Below the pieces are notes generated by a model. That model had not been told where the DNA came from and ran no database searches. It saw nothing but the letters and a program-made list of their open reading frames with translations. A program made the translations under genes and the position numbers. Positions 44,405 to 52,790 of a stretch of 64,000 nt of DNA are shown here, one piece after another. This DNA is from Pyramidobacter sp. C12-8 (lineage in GTDB: Bacteria > Synergistota > Synergistia > Synergistales > Dethiosulfovibrionaceae), in assembly GCF_002007215.1 (NCBI RefSeq), contig NZ_MUHX01000005.1:62001-126000 (forward strand), written 5' to 3'. Every line of letters begins with the position of its first letter. Within the stretch, counting starts at the first letter, position 1.

Positions 44405-45553
44405 ATGACCATTCTGGACAGCATCTTGAAATCCATAGGGCTGATGCGGATCAGAAATCTCCCGCCGCCTCCCGCGCCGCTGCCGCCTCAGCCGCTTTCC
44501 GAAGCCGAAGAGGAGATCCCCCTCAGCGATGAAGAGCGCGAGGAAGTGGAGCAGTGGGCGGGCTGGGCCGCGCAGATGGGCGACATCGTCCCGCAGCGGC
44601 TGGAAGTGGTCGAATTCGATTACGAGCCGTCCGTTCCCGCCGCGGACAAAGCGACGGGAGCGGAAGAGCCTGTGGCGGCGGAAGACGTTCCCGCCCAGGC
44701 GGAAGCGGCTGCGGACGAAAAAAGCGCGGCGGACAGCGGGACTCGAAGCGCCGCTCGCGCCGCGCAGAAGCGCGTGGCGGTTTCCATGCTCAAGGGCGGC
44801 GTCGGCAAGACGACGATCACCTGTTTCATCGCCACGGCGATCCAGAAAATTTGGGACGAAGAAGACCGCGGCGAGCGCCTGCTGGTCGTCGACACCGATC
44901 CGCAGGGCTCGGCGACCGATTTCTTCCTGCGCGCCGAGGACGTCCCCGCCGAGCTCAGCCTGCGCGCCCTGCTGGACCCCCAGCCCTATGCCGGCAATCC
45001 CGAACTGCTGATCCGCTCCACCCGCTATGCCCACGTCGACATCCTGCCGGCCCATCCCTCCGCCGCCGACGTCCTGCCGGCGGCGGAGGGCGCGCTGGAA
45101 GACCGTCTGGCGCGTTTTCTCGACCGCGCCGCGCGGGAATATCGGCTGGTGCTGATCGACACGCCGCCCTCGGCGACCCTGGCGCTGAAAAACGCGCTGC
45201 TGGCCGCCGATGACGTGCTGCTGCCGATCGACCCGAGCCGCCAGTGCCTCAAGACTCTGCCGCATTTTTCCGCGACGCTGGCGGAGTACAAGCACCGCAA
45301 CCCCCGCCTGCGCATCTGCGGCGTCATCTTCTCGCGCTGCGACCGGCGCCAGCGCCTCGACCGCGAAATCCTCGCGGCAGTGACCGAGCAGCTGGCCAAA
45401 AGCGGCATCCCGCTGTACGAAGTGCCGCGCCGCGCGGCCATCGCCGACTGTTATAACCGTTTCCTCGGCGTCGAGGGGCTCGAGGCAAGGGAAAAAGAAG
45501 CGCTGACAGTCTTCGGCGATCTGGCCTGGCAGACGCTTTCGCTGCGGGACTGA
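44405..45553 (+). CDS. ParA/MinD-like P-loop ATPase with long acidic N-terminal extension
   Basis: A 382-residue ATPase of the ParA class. The deviant Walker A LKGGVGKTTI is at about residues 129-138, Walker A' VVDTDPQGSATDFFL and the switch VLIDTPPSATLALKNAL follow. The first 120 residues are a low-complexity Pro/Glu/Ala-rich segment (PPPPAPLPPQPLSEAEEE..), not part of the ATPase fold. The gene below encodes a winged-helix protein with a similar Ala/Glu-rich linker, in place of a ParB. There is no origin or parS seen here. Chromosome or plasmid segregation, or positioning of another complex, are options. The ATG at 44405 is chosen by family-free length; upstream in-frame ATGs exist. Confidence 0.82.
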   Translation: MTILDSILKSIGLMRIRNLPPPPAPLPPQPLSEAEEEIPLSDEEREEVEQWAGWAAQMGDIVPQRLEVVEFDYEPSVPAADKATGAEEPVAAEDVPAQAEAAADEKSAADSGTRSAARAAQKRVAVSMLKGGVGKTTITCFIATAIQKIWDEEDRGERLLVVDTDPQGSATDFFLRAEDVPAELSLRALLDPQPYAGNPELLIRSTRYAHVDILPAHPSAADVLPAAEGALEDRLARFLDRAAREYRLVLIDTPPSATLALKNALLAADDVLLPIDPSRQCLKTLPHFSATLAEYKHRNPRLRICGVIFSRCDRRQRLDREILAAVTEQLAKSGIPLYEVPRRAAIADCYNRFLGVEGLEAREKEALTVFGDLAWQTLSLRD

Positions 45554-45576
45554 CAACGGAAAGGCGGTGCCGTGAT

Positions 45577-46050
45577 ATGGAAAAAGATTCCTTCAAACTG
45601 GACAAAAACGTCGCGGAAGCGTTGCAGAGCTTCGCAGCCTTCAATCAGGAACCGGAAACGCCTTCCGCGGCGGCTGAGAGCTCATCGCTCGAAGAAGAGC
45701 CCCTGCCCGTCGCCGCGGAAACGGACGAATCCGTTCCCGCGGCCGCAGCGCCGACGGCCGAAGCGCTTGCGGGACAGGATGCCGTGTGGGACTGGTACCA
45801 GGCCATGAAACCCGGCGTGATGAACAAATTCGACTGGCTCGTCATGCTGAGCTGTCAGGCCGCCCGCAGCGGCGGCGTCATCGTTATCGACGAGCTGGCC
45901 GGAAAAATGAGAGTGCGCGCCGACAAGCTGGCGCGGGCGCTGAACGAACTGGCGCTGGCCGGATGGATCACCGTGCTCCATACCGAGCGCGGCAGCCGCG
46001 GCCGCACCATCAGCAAGACGATTCGTGTGAACAGAACGCCCGCAAAGTAA
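45577..46050 (+). CDS. Winged-helix protein partner of the ParA-like ATPase
   Basis: A 157-residue protein not assigned to a family. Residues 1-70 are an acidic Ala/Glu/Pro-rich tail (VAAETDESVPAAAAPTAEAL); residues 75-155 look like a winged helix-turn-helix, with VIVIDELAGKMRVRADKLARALNELALAGWITVLHTERGSRGRTISKTI giving helix, recognition helix and beta-wing. It lies 23 bp after the ParA stop with AAAGGCGG as ribosome site, so the two form an operon. A DNA-binding partner (centromere binder or adaptor) of the ATPase is the most natural reading, but it is inference. Confidence 0.7.
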   Translation: MEKDSFKLDKNVAEALQSFAAFNQEPETPSAAAESSSLEEEPLPVAAETDESVPAAAAPTAEALAGQDAVWDWYQAMKPGVMNKFDWLVMLSCQAARSGGVIVIDELAGKMRVRADKLARALNELALAGWITVLHTERGSRGRTISKTIRVNRTPAK

Positions 46051-46597
46051 GCGCGGAGGAGGAAGCCGAGGAATTGACATCCTCCTGTCAGGCGCGGTAA
46101 CGACGTGCAGTTTTTGAAGAAGGCTTCTGTACGCCGACATTTGCCGTATGCTTCTCTCGCTTCTTTCTGTTACAAGCTCATACGCAACGTACGGGAAGCG
46201 TCTGGAGCTCCGGAGAGTATCTTGGCAGCAGAAGCACTCTATCTGCTCAGGAGGCTTCGAACAGAGTTTGGTGGATGAAGGCAGGTTCGAAGGGATTGCG
46301 GAAAATGTGGCGCTGGAACGGCATTCGTCTTGTACGCGCCGATTTTTGTCTCGTTGCTTACACTAAGGGCTATCCACGATCATGTCTGGAGCATTGTTTT
46401 TCATTCTGTTTTTTGAACATTGATAGGGTATCTATTGCTGACCGGCAATAGATACTCAAATAATCTGTGCAAAGGGCCGCTGTTTATGCTATTCTTATCA
46501 ATAGTAGTGCACTCATTGCCCCGTGCTGCCGAAATTTTACATAACATGAGCTGTATATTAATATTTAATGAATAGCGTAAAGGCAGGATTTGTTTTG
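46051..46597. other. Gene-less left boundary of the low-G+C block
   Basis: No supported gene in about 550 bp. Base composition changes here from G+C-rich to mixed. GGAATTGACATCCTCCTGTCAGGCG at 46070-46094 (a TTGACATCCTCC core) resembles ends of IS200/IS605-type elements, but no transposase is recognised. An inverted repeat is at 46428-46455. Confidence 0.5.
46428..46455. repeat. 11-bp inverted repeat upstream of the IclR gene
   Basis: GTATCTATTGC (46428-46438) and GCAATAGATAC (46445-46455) with a 6-nt spacer, 143 bp before the IclR start. It has no T-run, so an operator for the IclR regulator is more likely than a terminator. Confidence 0.55.
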
Positions 46598-47401
46598 ATG
46601 CTGGAAAACGAAGACATCATCAAAAGGAAATACACGAATCAGTCGCTCCTTCGCGGATTGACAATTATGGAACAGTTTTTTAAATCATCTGATACGCTGG
46701 GGATCTCTGATCTTAGCCGACTTACAGGGCTTCATAAAAGCACCGTACACCGCCTCGTGACGACGCTGGAAGAATGCCGCTGGTTGCGCCGCACAAAAGG
46801 TGACCGTTTTCAGATTGGCATTAAACCGGTCATTCTCGGGCATAAGGGCGGTGATCAGGTTTCTTCACTGTCAATTACTCATGAATATCTTACGCAGTTA
46901 CGCGATCATCTACAGGAAACAACTGTGCTGACAATGATGATCAACGACGAGACTACATGCGTCGATAAAGCCTCGTCGCACCAACGGCTTTCCTGTACAT
47001 CTGAAATCGGACGCATTTATCCCTGCCATGCCGGTGCGACAGGTTTTGCTGTTCTGCTTGGTATGGATGAAGAGGAAGCGAGGGCTCATCTTGAGCGTCA
47101 TGAACTTGTTCGCTATACGGAACGAACTGTCACGGACATTGAACGGTTGATGGAACGTTATCGTCTGGAAAAAGCTCGCGGCTATTCGCTTGCCAGCGGT
47201 CAGGTCGATCCCGGTATTACGGGAATTGCTATGCCAATCTGGTTCCCAGCGGAAAACACTTACGGCAGTTTGGGTGTTGTCCTTCCCGATTATCGCAGTT
47301 CGCAAAAACGCATCAGTGAAATTGTTGATGAAATGAATAAGACGCGTCTTAAAATTGAAGAAGCGATAACGCCTGGGCTGACATCATTAGGCGAAATTTA
47401 A
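46598..47401 (+). CDS. IclR-family transcriptional regulator of the hydantoin block
   Basis: A 267-residue regulator. The N-terminal winged helix has SLLRGLTIMEQFFKSSDTLGISDLSRLTGLHKSTVHRLVTTLEECRWLRR, the IclR pattern; the C-terminal GAF-like effector domain includes IGRIYPCHAGATGFAVLLG and SGQVDPGITGIAMPIW. It is monocistronic with its own terminator and precedes the catabolic operon on the same strand. IclR proteins often control pathways for aromatic or ureide substrates, so a hydantoin or its carbamoyl product is a likely effector. The ATG at 46598 (AAAGGCAGGA upstream) is preferred to one 30 bp earlier that lacks a ribosome site. Confidence 0.88.
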   Translation: MLENEDIIKRKYTNQSLLRGLTIMEQFFKSSDTLGISDLSRLTGLHKSTVHRLVTTLEECRWLRRTKGDRFQIGIKPVILGHKGGDQVSSLSITHEYLTQLRDHLQETTVLTMMINDETTCVDKASSHQRLSCTSEIGRIYPCHAGATGFAVLLGMDEEEARAHLERHELVRYTERTVTDIERLMERYRLEKARGYSLASGQVDPGITGIAMPIWFPAENTYGSLGVVLPDYRSSQKRISEIVDEMNKTRLKIEEAITPGLTSLGEI

Positions 47402-47436
47402 TTCGTTTTGTCTGGGAAAACAATCATATTGAGATT

Positions 47437-47486
47437 TAAGCCGACTTCAGAGGAAAGGGTTTCCTGCTGAAATCGGCTTATTTTTT
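47437..47486 (+). terminator. Terminator of the IclR gene
   Basis: TAAGCCGACTTCAG (47437-47450) pairs with CTGAAATCGGCTTA (47467-47480; one C-A mismatch), followed by six T. Confidence 0.88.
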
Positions 47487-47592
47487 ACCGTTTTCAGTGT
47501 TTCTTTAAAATACATCATATTTATATATTCCAAAACGCTCTAATGTTTTTTGACTGGTCGTCTATAAAAGTGGTTCTTTAAGTGTTATACTT

Positions 47593-47629
47593 GTCTCATA
47601 CAATAATTTATCGTCTTAATAAATGAGAC
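47593..47629. promoter_or_regulatory. Inverted repeat before the first hydantoinase gene
   Basis: GTCTCAT (47593-47599) and ATGAGAC (47623-47629) enclose a smaller ATTTAT...ATAAAT repeat. It is just upstream of the ribosome site of the first catabolic gene and downstream of a TATACT hexamer (47586-47591), suited to an operator. Confidence 0.45.
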
Positions 47630-47647
47630 GTTAAGGTTGTGGGAAGT

Positions 47648-49027
47648 ATGAAAGTCGATCTATTGCTCAAAAATGCCGAGATTTTCAACGGAGAAGGCTT
47701 ATATCGCGGTTGCCTTGGTATTTCGAAAGGGAAGATTGTTTCCCTTGGTCAAAATAACGTAACAGGTGTTGAAGAACTTGATGTTAAGGGTGCTTGGATT
47801 CTCCCTGGGGGGATTGAGACGCATGCTCATATTCGTGAACCTGAACTGACACAGCGTGGCGATTTCGCTTCCGAATCGATCGCTGCTGCAGCCGGCGGTA
47901 TCACCATTTTTTTTGAAATGCCCATTTCCGCTCCACCCCAGGCAACTGTGGAAATTCTTCATCAGCGTGAACAAATCGCCGCTAAAAAGTCATGCGTTGA
48001 TTTTGCGTTTTACGGTGCCGCTGCGGGCGGCGTACAAAATATTTACGAGCTCGCACAGGCAGGCGTGATCGGCTTTAAAATTTTTCTTTTTGATGTAAAC
48101 GGTCCGCGCGCCAAGGAATTCATTGCTTCGACGGCGACTGATGACGGAGTTCTCATTGAGATTATGCAGGCTGTCGCTGCAACTGGCAAAATTTTGGCTG
48201 TGCATGCTGAAAATGGCCCAATAGCTTCATGGTATACCCGACGTTTGCAAAATGAACCGCAACGGTCTCCTCTACAACTTCACGCTCAATCACGGCCGTC
48301 GGTTTGTGAAGTTCAAGCTGTGGAGAAAATAATACGTTTTGCTCGGGAATATGGCACACGCGTCAGCTTCTGCCATATTTCCTGCAATGATTCTATGCAT
48401 CTGATCGCGCGGGCAAAGGCTGAGGGCTTAGACGTATATGCTGAAACCTGTCCGCAGTACCTTTATCTTGATTATGAGAGAGCCGATCAACTCGGTTATG
48501 GGCCATACGCAAAATATAATCCGCCTATCCGTTCTTGTGCGGAACGAAAACAATTATGGAAATGGTTGTATCGAGGACAGTTCGATTACGTCGGCAGCGA
48601 CCATGGAGCGTTTTTGCCTGAAGAAAAGCTTCCAGGTGAAAAAAATATTTTCAAGGCTCCCGCTGGCAATGTCGGTTTTGAGACTCGTTTGCCGCTGATG
48701 CTTGAATCTGTCCTCAACGGCAATTTGACGCTGAAGGATGTTGTCCAACTGACGTCAGCCAATGCCGCTAGAGTTTTCGGATTGTACCCGCAAAAAGGTG
48801 CGCTGCTTCCCGGTTCTGACGCAGATCTTGTTGTAGTCGACCCGCGCATTGAAGTCTGTCCGTCATGCGAGAATACGCTTTCGCATGGTAAAGCCATTGC
48901 CCGTCTCTACGAACAATGGAGACTGCATGGCAAAATTCTTCATACGTTGGTTCGCGGCAAATTTGTTTTTAAAGACGGCGCGCCGATTCCATGCATGCAG
49001 GGTTGGGGGAGAGAAGTGCTTGTTTAG
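47648..49027 (+). CDS. Hydantoinase/allantoinase-like cyclic amidohydrolase 1
   Basis: A 459-residue zinc amidohydrolase that opens cyclic ureides (hydantoin, dihydropyrimidine or allantoin type). THAHIREPELTQRGDF gives the HxH metal pair; VIGFKIFLF holds the Lys expected to be carbamylated; AVHAEN and FCHISCND supply the other metal His residues, and VGSDHGAF the metal Asp. These are all retained, so it should be active. It is about 45% like the next gene by eye but differs in substrate loops, notably around residues 190-215. First gene of the operon; start at 47648 after GGGAAGT. Which enantiomer or ring it prefers cannot be told. Confidence 0.88.
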   Translation: MKVDLLLKNAEIFNGEGLYRGCLGISKGKIVSLGQNNVTGVEELDVKGAWILPGGIETHAHIREPELTQRGDFASESIAAAAGGITIFFEMPISAPPQATVEILHQREQIAAKKSCVDFAFYGAAAGGVQNIYELAQAGVIGFKIFLFDVNGPRAKEFIASTATDDGVLIEIMQAVAATGKILAVHAENGPIASWYTRRLQNEPQRSPLQLHAQSRPSVCEVQAVEKIIRFAREYGTRVSFCHISCNDSMHLIARAKAEGLDVYAETCPQYLYLDYERADQLGYGPYAKYNPPIRSCAERKQLWKWLYRGQFDYVGSDHGAFLPEEKLPGEKNIFKAPAGNVGFETRLPLMLESVLNGNLTLKDVVQLTSANAARVFGLYPQKGALLPGSDADLVVVDPRIEVCPSCENTLSHGKAIARLYEQWRLHGKILHTLVRGKFVFKDGAPIPCMQGWGREVLV

Positions 49028-49092
49028 TTTTTCTGTTCAATTTCCGTTTTCTGCGGATGTTGATAAAAATAAATTTTTAAGGAGGGGTTTCT

Positions 49093-50478
49093 ATGGTAAA
49101 GGTGGATTTGGTAGTACATAACGCACAGGTCTACTCAAGCGGCACCGTCTTCCACGGTGGCATCGCGATCGCAAACGAGAAAATTGTTGATGTTTGTGCC
49201 GATGATTACCTGCCCGAGGCGTATCGGGAGATCGATGCCCAGAACAGACTTCTGCTTCCTGGCATTGTCGACACTCACGTGCATGTACGCGATCCCGGGC
49301 ATATTGAACGCGGAGATTTTGAATCAGAATCAGCGGCAGCGGCGAACGCCGGCGTAACGGCATTCCTTGAGCATCCTATTTCCACTCCTCCTCCTTATAC
49401 GCCTGAAATTCTTGCCAAACGTATTGAGCGTGCTAAGTCCCGCTGTATCGTAGACTATGCGTTTTTCGGTGCGGCTGGTTCCGAGTTTCCGCAGGAAGCC
49501 GAGCGTGTTGCCAAAGAGGGCATTGTCGCCTTTAAAACGTTCCTTCACGAAGCTCCCGAAGGGCGTGACGAAGAGTTCCGCGGTTTGACTATGCCCAACG
49601 ACGGCGGCATCATGGAAGGCTTCGAAGCCGTTGCAAAAACTGGATTGATTCTCACTGTCCATGCGGAGAACAACGACATGATCAAACGTTTGATTACCAA
49701 ATTCCGCGCTGAAGGCAAAGTTGGCTGGGGGTATCATTGCCCTTCACGCCCTAAAATCAGTGAAATCGAATGCATTGAAAAGCTGATTCGCGTTGCCCGC
49801 GAAACTGGAGTTCGCCTAGCCATCGCACACATTTCCACGCCGGAAGCGATGGAGCTTTTAAAACAGGCTCGTCTGGCCGGACAGGAAGTTTATATTGAAA
49901 CTTGCCCGCATTATCTGATTCTCACGGAAGATGCCTTGCTGAAATACGGCCCCATGGCCAAGTGCAATCCTCCGCTTCGCAGTGCCACTGACCGAGACAA
50001 ACTGTGGAAGTATGTCAAAGACGGCACCGTCGACTACATCGGTAGCGACCATGGTTCCTTCCTGCTTGCTGAAAAGGAGAAAGGTAACAAGGATATCTTC
50101 ACTGCTGCGGCTGGTTCTGCCTGCATCGAAATGACGCTGCCACTGATGCTGACGGCTGTACGCGATGGCAAGCTGACACTACCCAGACTGATGCAGTTGA
50201 TCTGCGAAAATCCTGCTCGTATTTTCGGCTTGAAAACCAAGGGGGGGCTGATCCCTGGTAAAGACGGTGATTTCGTAATCTGCGACACCAGCAAGGAATT
50301 CACCGTTGATCACAACAAGTTCTTGACTCACGGCCGAGGCATTTCCACGTGGTACGACGGTATGAAGTTGATTGGCAAACCCGAAATGACCTGCGTCCGC
50401 GGACGTGTTGTGATGGAGAACGGCATTGTTGATCATGGTGCCAAAGGTTGGGGTAGACTGATTCGTCACGGGGAGTGA
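49093..50478 (+). CDS. Hydantoinase/allantoinase-like cyclic amidohydrolase 2
   Basis: A 461-residue paralogue of the preceding enzyme. DTHVHVRDPGHIERGDFESESAAAANAGVT gives the HxH site and is close to the allantoinase/dihydroorotase pattern; IVAFKTFLHEAPEG carries the bridging Lys, TVHAENND and AIAHIST the His ligands, and IGSDHGSF the Asp. The ribosome site AAGGAGGGG is strong. It is 65 bp after the first hydrolase and 3 bp before the racemase gene. Two hydantoinases next to a racemase may divide the work by ring substituent or by stereochemistry. Confidence 0.89.
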   Translation: MVKVDLVVHNAQVYSSGTVFHGGIAIANEKIVDVCADDYLPEAYREIDAQNRLLLPGIVDTHVHVRDPGHIERGDFESESAAAANAGVTAFLEHPISTPPPYTPEILAKRIERAKSRCIVDYAFFGAAGSEFPQEAERVAKEGIVAFKTFLHEAPEGRDEEFRGLTMPNDGGIMEGFEAVAKTGLILTVHAENNDMIKRLITKFRAEGKVGWGYHCPSRPKISEIECIEKLIRVARETGVRLAIAHISTPEAMELLKQARLAGQEVYIETCPHYLILTEDALLKYGPMAKCNPPLRSATDRDKLWKYVKDGTVDYIGSDHGSFLLAEKEKGNKDIFTAAAGSACIEMTLPLMLTAVRDGKLTLPRLMQLICENPARIFGLKTKGGLIPGKDGDFVICDTSKEFTVDHNKFLTHGRGISTWYDGMKLIGKPEMTCVRGRVVMENGIVDHGAKGWGRLIRHGE

Positions 50479-50481
50479 CAT

Positions 50482-51162
50482 ATGCGCATTCTTATTATCA
50501 ACCCTAACAGCAGCAGGGCAGGAACCGAAGTTATTGACAAAATTGCCAAGCAGTATGCCGATGGCCGCTTTGAGGTTGCAACAGTTTCAACTCCTGGTGC
50601 AGCTCCATTTGTCGTAACATTTGAAGATTATGCTCGTTCTATACCTGGCATGGTGCAGTTGCTCAAAGACAATTACGATAAATTTGATGCCTTTGTGATT
50701 GCCTGCCACAGTGACCCCAATCTGGAGCTGCTCAAGGAAATTTCAGCCAAACCGGTTGTTGGCATTTGTGAGGCATCCGTAAAGATTGCCTCAATGCTTG
50801 GCGATAAATTCTCCGTTATCTCCCCTGGCAAACGCAGTATTCCTAATAAGGCCGCAATGATCCGCGACCGTTTCCGCATGGGTGGTTATCTTGCTTCCGT
50901 GCGTGCCCCTGAAAAAACGGCCATGGAAGGAACGGATATAAAGACTTTGCTAATGCCCGAAGCGAAACGTGCCATTGAAGAAGACGGTGCGGAAGTCATC
51001 GTGCTCGGTTGTGCAGAATTTGCAGGACTTGACAAGGCGATGAGCAAGGAACTTCACGTTCCCGTGCTTGACGGTACAGTGTGCGCTTTGATGGTCGCTG
51101 AAGGGCTCGTCAATGCCGGATACAGTACCAGCAAGCGCTGTCGTTTCAAACCTAATGATTGA
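50482..51162 (+). CDS. Asp/Glu/hydantoin racemase family protein
   Basis: A 226-residue member of the Asp/Glu/hydantoin racemase family. RILIINPNSSRAGTEVIDKIA is the family N-terminus; the two acid/base cysteines are expected in FVIACHSDPNLELL and VIVLGCAEFAGLDK, and both are present. VVGICEASVKIASMLGDKFSVIS is also typical. It would equilibrate D- and L-hydantoins so that stereospecific ring opening and decarbamoylation can go to completion. It starts 3 bp after the second hydantoinase stop, so it is translationally coupled; allantoin racemase is an alternative activity. Confidence 0.9.
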   Translation: MRILIINPNSSRAGTEVIDKIAKQYADGRFEVATVSTPGAAPFVVTFEDYARSIPGMVQLLKDNYDKFDAFVIACHSDPNLELLKEISAKPVVGICEASVKIASMLGDKFSVISPGKRSIPNKAAMIRDRFRMGGYLASVRAPEKTAMEGTDIKTLLMPEAKRAIEEDGAEVIVLGCAEFAGLDKAMSKELHVPVLDGTVCALMVAEGLVNAGYSTSKRCRFKPND

Positions 51163-51195
51163 TTCGTAGAAACTATCTGACAGGAGGCTATAGTT

Positions 51196-52206
51196 ATGAC
51201 AATGTTTCGCCGCGTAACTCTCGCATGTGCAGCGTTCGTTCTGATCGGAGCTTCCGCTGTTTCTGCCCGCGAGCTCGTACTTGGCCATACCGGTCAACCT
51301 TCGGTTACGTTCTCCGGCGTTGGACTCCAGTTTTCCGATAAGGTCAAAGAACTTTCCGGCGGAGAACTGACCGTTTCCGTCATGGGCGCTTCTGCTCTTG
51401 GCAACAACCGCGAAGGCATTGAACAGATTCAACAGGGCATGACCGACTTCTGGTTAATCTCCACGGGCCTTTTGGCTCCTTTCTCAAATACAGTCTCGAT
51501 CTTCGACCTCCCTTATCTGTTCAAGAGCGAGAAAGCCGCGCTGGCTTTTATGGATAGCGATGTTGCGAGAGAGATCGTTGCTCCGCTTGAGGAGAAAGGC
51601 ATCAAAGCTCTTGGTTATTTCCCCATGGGCTGGAGACACATTCACAGCAATATTGCCATCCGTAAGCCTGAACAGTTGAAGGGCGTGAAGATTCGTACGG
51701 AGCCCGCTCCCATTCGTATGGCCATTTTCAATGCGATGGGTGCTAGCGCTATCCCTATGGATTTCGGCGAAGTGTTTACCTCTCTACAACAGGGCGTTAT
51801 CGATGCTGGTGAGCAGCCCCTTGAAAACATTAAGTCGCAGGGGTTTGACACTATTCAGGAATACATTACGCTTGACGGACATATTCTTGACCCGATGCTG
51901 CTCGTTATGTCAAAAATTACTTGGGAAAGCCTGAACGAGAAAGAACAGCGTTGGGTTACGGAAGCTGCGAAATTTGCCTGCGATTGGGGGCGTGAAAATA
52001 TATTCGGCAACAGCAAGAAACTGCTTGAGGCATACAAGGCCGGCACGCAGAACATTATCATCGAGCTGACCAATGAAGAACGCGAAGCATTCCGCAAGGC
52101 AACGCAGCCAGTTTATGATGAATTCCTCGAGAAAGTTGGCAAAGATACATACGATAAGATCATGAAGATTCAGGAGTCCTTCCCTGCGGAATCTCCTCAG
52201 AACTAG
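51196..52206 (+). CDS. dctP: TRAP transporter substrate-binding protein
   Basis: A 336-residue periplasmic DctP-family binding protein. Signal peptide residues 1-24 (TLACAAFVLIGASAVSA-RE). Family motifs: KELSGGELTVSVMGASALGNNREGIEQIQQGMTDFW and YFPMGWRHIHSNIAIRKPEQLKGVKIRTEPAPIR with the ligand-binding Arg, and MDFGEVFTSLQQGVIDAGEQP. TRAP importers usually carry carboxylates by a sodium gradient; here the ligand is probably a hydantoin or carbamoyl-amino acid. The ribosome site AGGAGG is strong, and a hairpin follows the gene, before dctQM. Confidence 0.92.
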   Translation: MTMFRRVTLACAAFVLIGASAVSARELVLGHTGQPSVTFSGVGLQFSDKVKELSGGELTVSVMGASALGNNREGIEQIQQGMTDFWLISTGLLAPFSNTVSIFDLPYLFKSEKAALAFMDSDVAREIVAPLEEKGIKALGYFPMGWRHIHSNIAIRKPEQLKGVKIRTEPAPIRMAIFNAMGASAIPMDFGEVFTSLQQGVIDAGEQPLENIKSQGFDTIQEYITLDGHILDPMLLVMSKITWESLNEKEQRWVTEAAKFACDWGRENIFGNSKKLLEAYKAGTQNIIIELTNEEREAFRKATQPVYDEFLEKVGKDTYDKIMKIQESFPAESPQN

Positions 52207-52220
52207 TTTTCATCGTCAGG

Positions 52221-52249
52221 AGGCGGAAAGGAGTCCCTTTCCGCCTTTT
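52221..52249 (+). terminator. Hairpin between dctP and dctQ
   Basis: AGGCGGAAAGG (52221-52231) and CCTTTCCGCCT (52236-52246) with a 4-nt loop and four T. Probably partial termination or 3'-end protection giving more DctP than DctQM. Confidence 0.75.
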
Positions 52250-52283
52250 CCATAGATTGCCAATATCCTGGAGGTATAAAAAT

Positions 52284-52790
52284 ATGAAACTCTTGAGGCT
52301 GTTTGACGATTACCTTGAAGAGGCTGTCGTTGTCATCTTATTTCTCATGATCCTTGTCGTTGGTACTGAACAGGTTATCACTCGTTATTTGTTGCATTTC
52401 GTCTTTAGCTGGGCAGAAGAACTGATGCGCATTTGCTTTGTGATTCTGGCGCTGTTCAGTTTCTCTCTTTGTGCCAAAAAGCTTGAGCACGTTAAGGTAG
52501 AAGCGCTCCTTACAGTTCTGCCTAAACGCTTGGGGACTTTTATTAAAGTCTTTTCCTCTACGGTCTTTCTTGCCTTTACGATTCTTTTAATCCAGCATTC
52601 ATGGAGCATTATGAGTCTTCAATACCGTAGCCATCAGGTCACAGCAGCTATGGGAATTCCGACATGGACATATTTTGTTTTTGGTCCCATGTGTTTCACT
52701 ATTATGGCGTTCCGCATCATCCAGAAATCCATTATTCCTCAAATAAAAGAGTTTTTCTCTTTCGGAGATAAAAAAGGAGATGATCGCTAA
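52284..52790 (+). CDS. dctQ: TRAP transporter small permease DctQ
   Basis: A 168-residue membrane protein with four hydrophobic helices, as usual for DctQ. FDDYLEEAVVVILFLMILVVGTEQVITRYL and FSWAEELMRICFVILALFSFSLCAKKLEHVKVEALL are characteristic. The ATG at 52284, behind GGAGGT, is used. Its TAA overlaps the dctM ATG by one base, giving tight coupling. Together with DctM it forms the channel that accepts substrate from DctP. Confidence 0.92.
   Translation: MKLLRLFDDYLEEAVVVILFLMILVVGTEQVITRYLLHFVFSWAEELMRICFVILALFSFSLCAKKLEHVKVEALLTVLPKRLGTFIKVFSSTVFLAFTILLIQHSWSIMSLQYRSHQVTAAMGIPTWTYFVFGPMCFTIMAFRIIQKSIIPQIKEFFSFGDKKGDDR

Noticed and set aside
46148-46366. 72-codon open frame at the left edge of the island
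   Set aside because: No ribosome site, no recognisable similarity, composition unlike either flank; left in the gene-less stretch.
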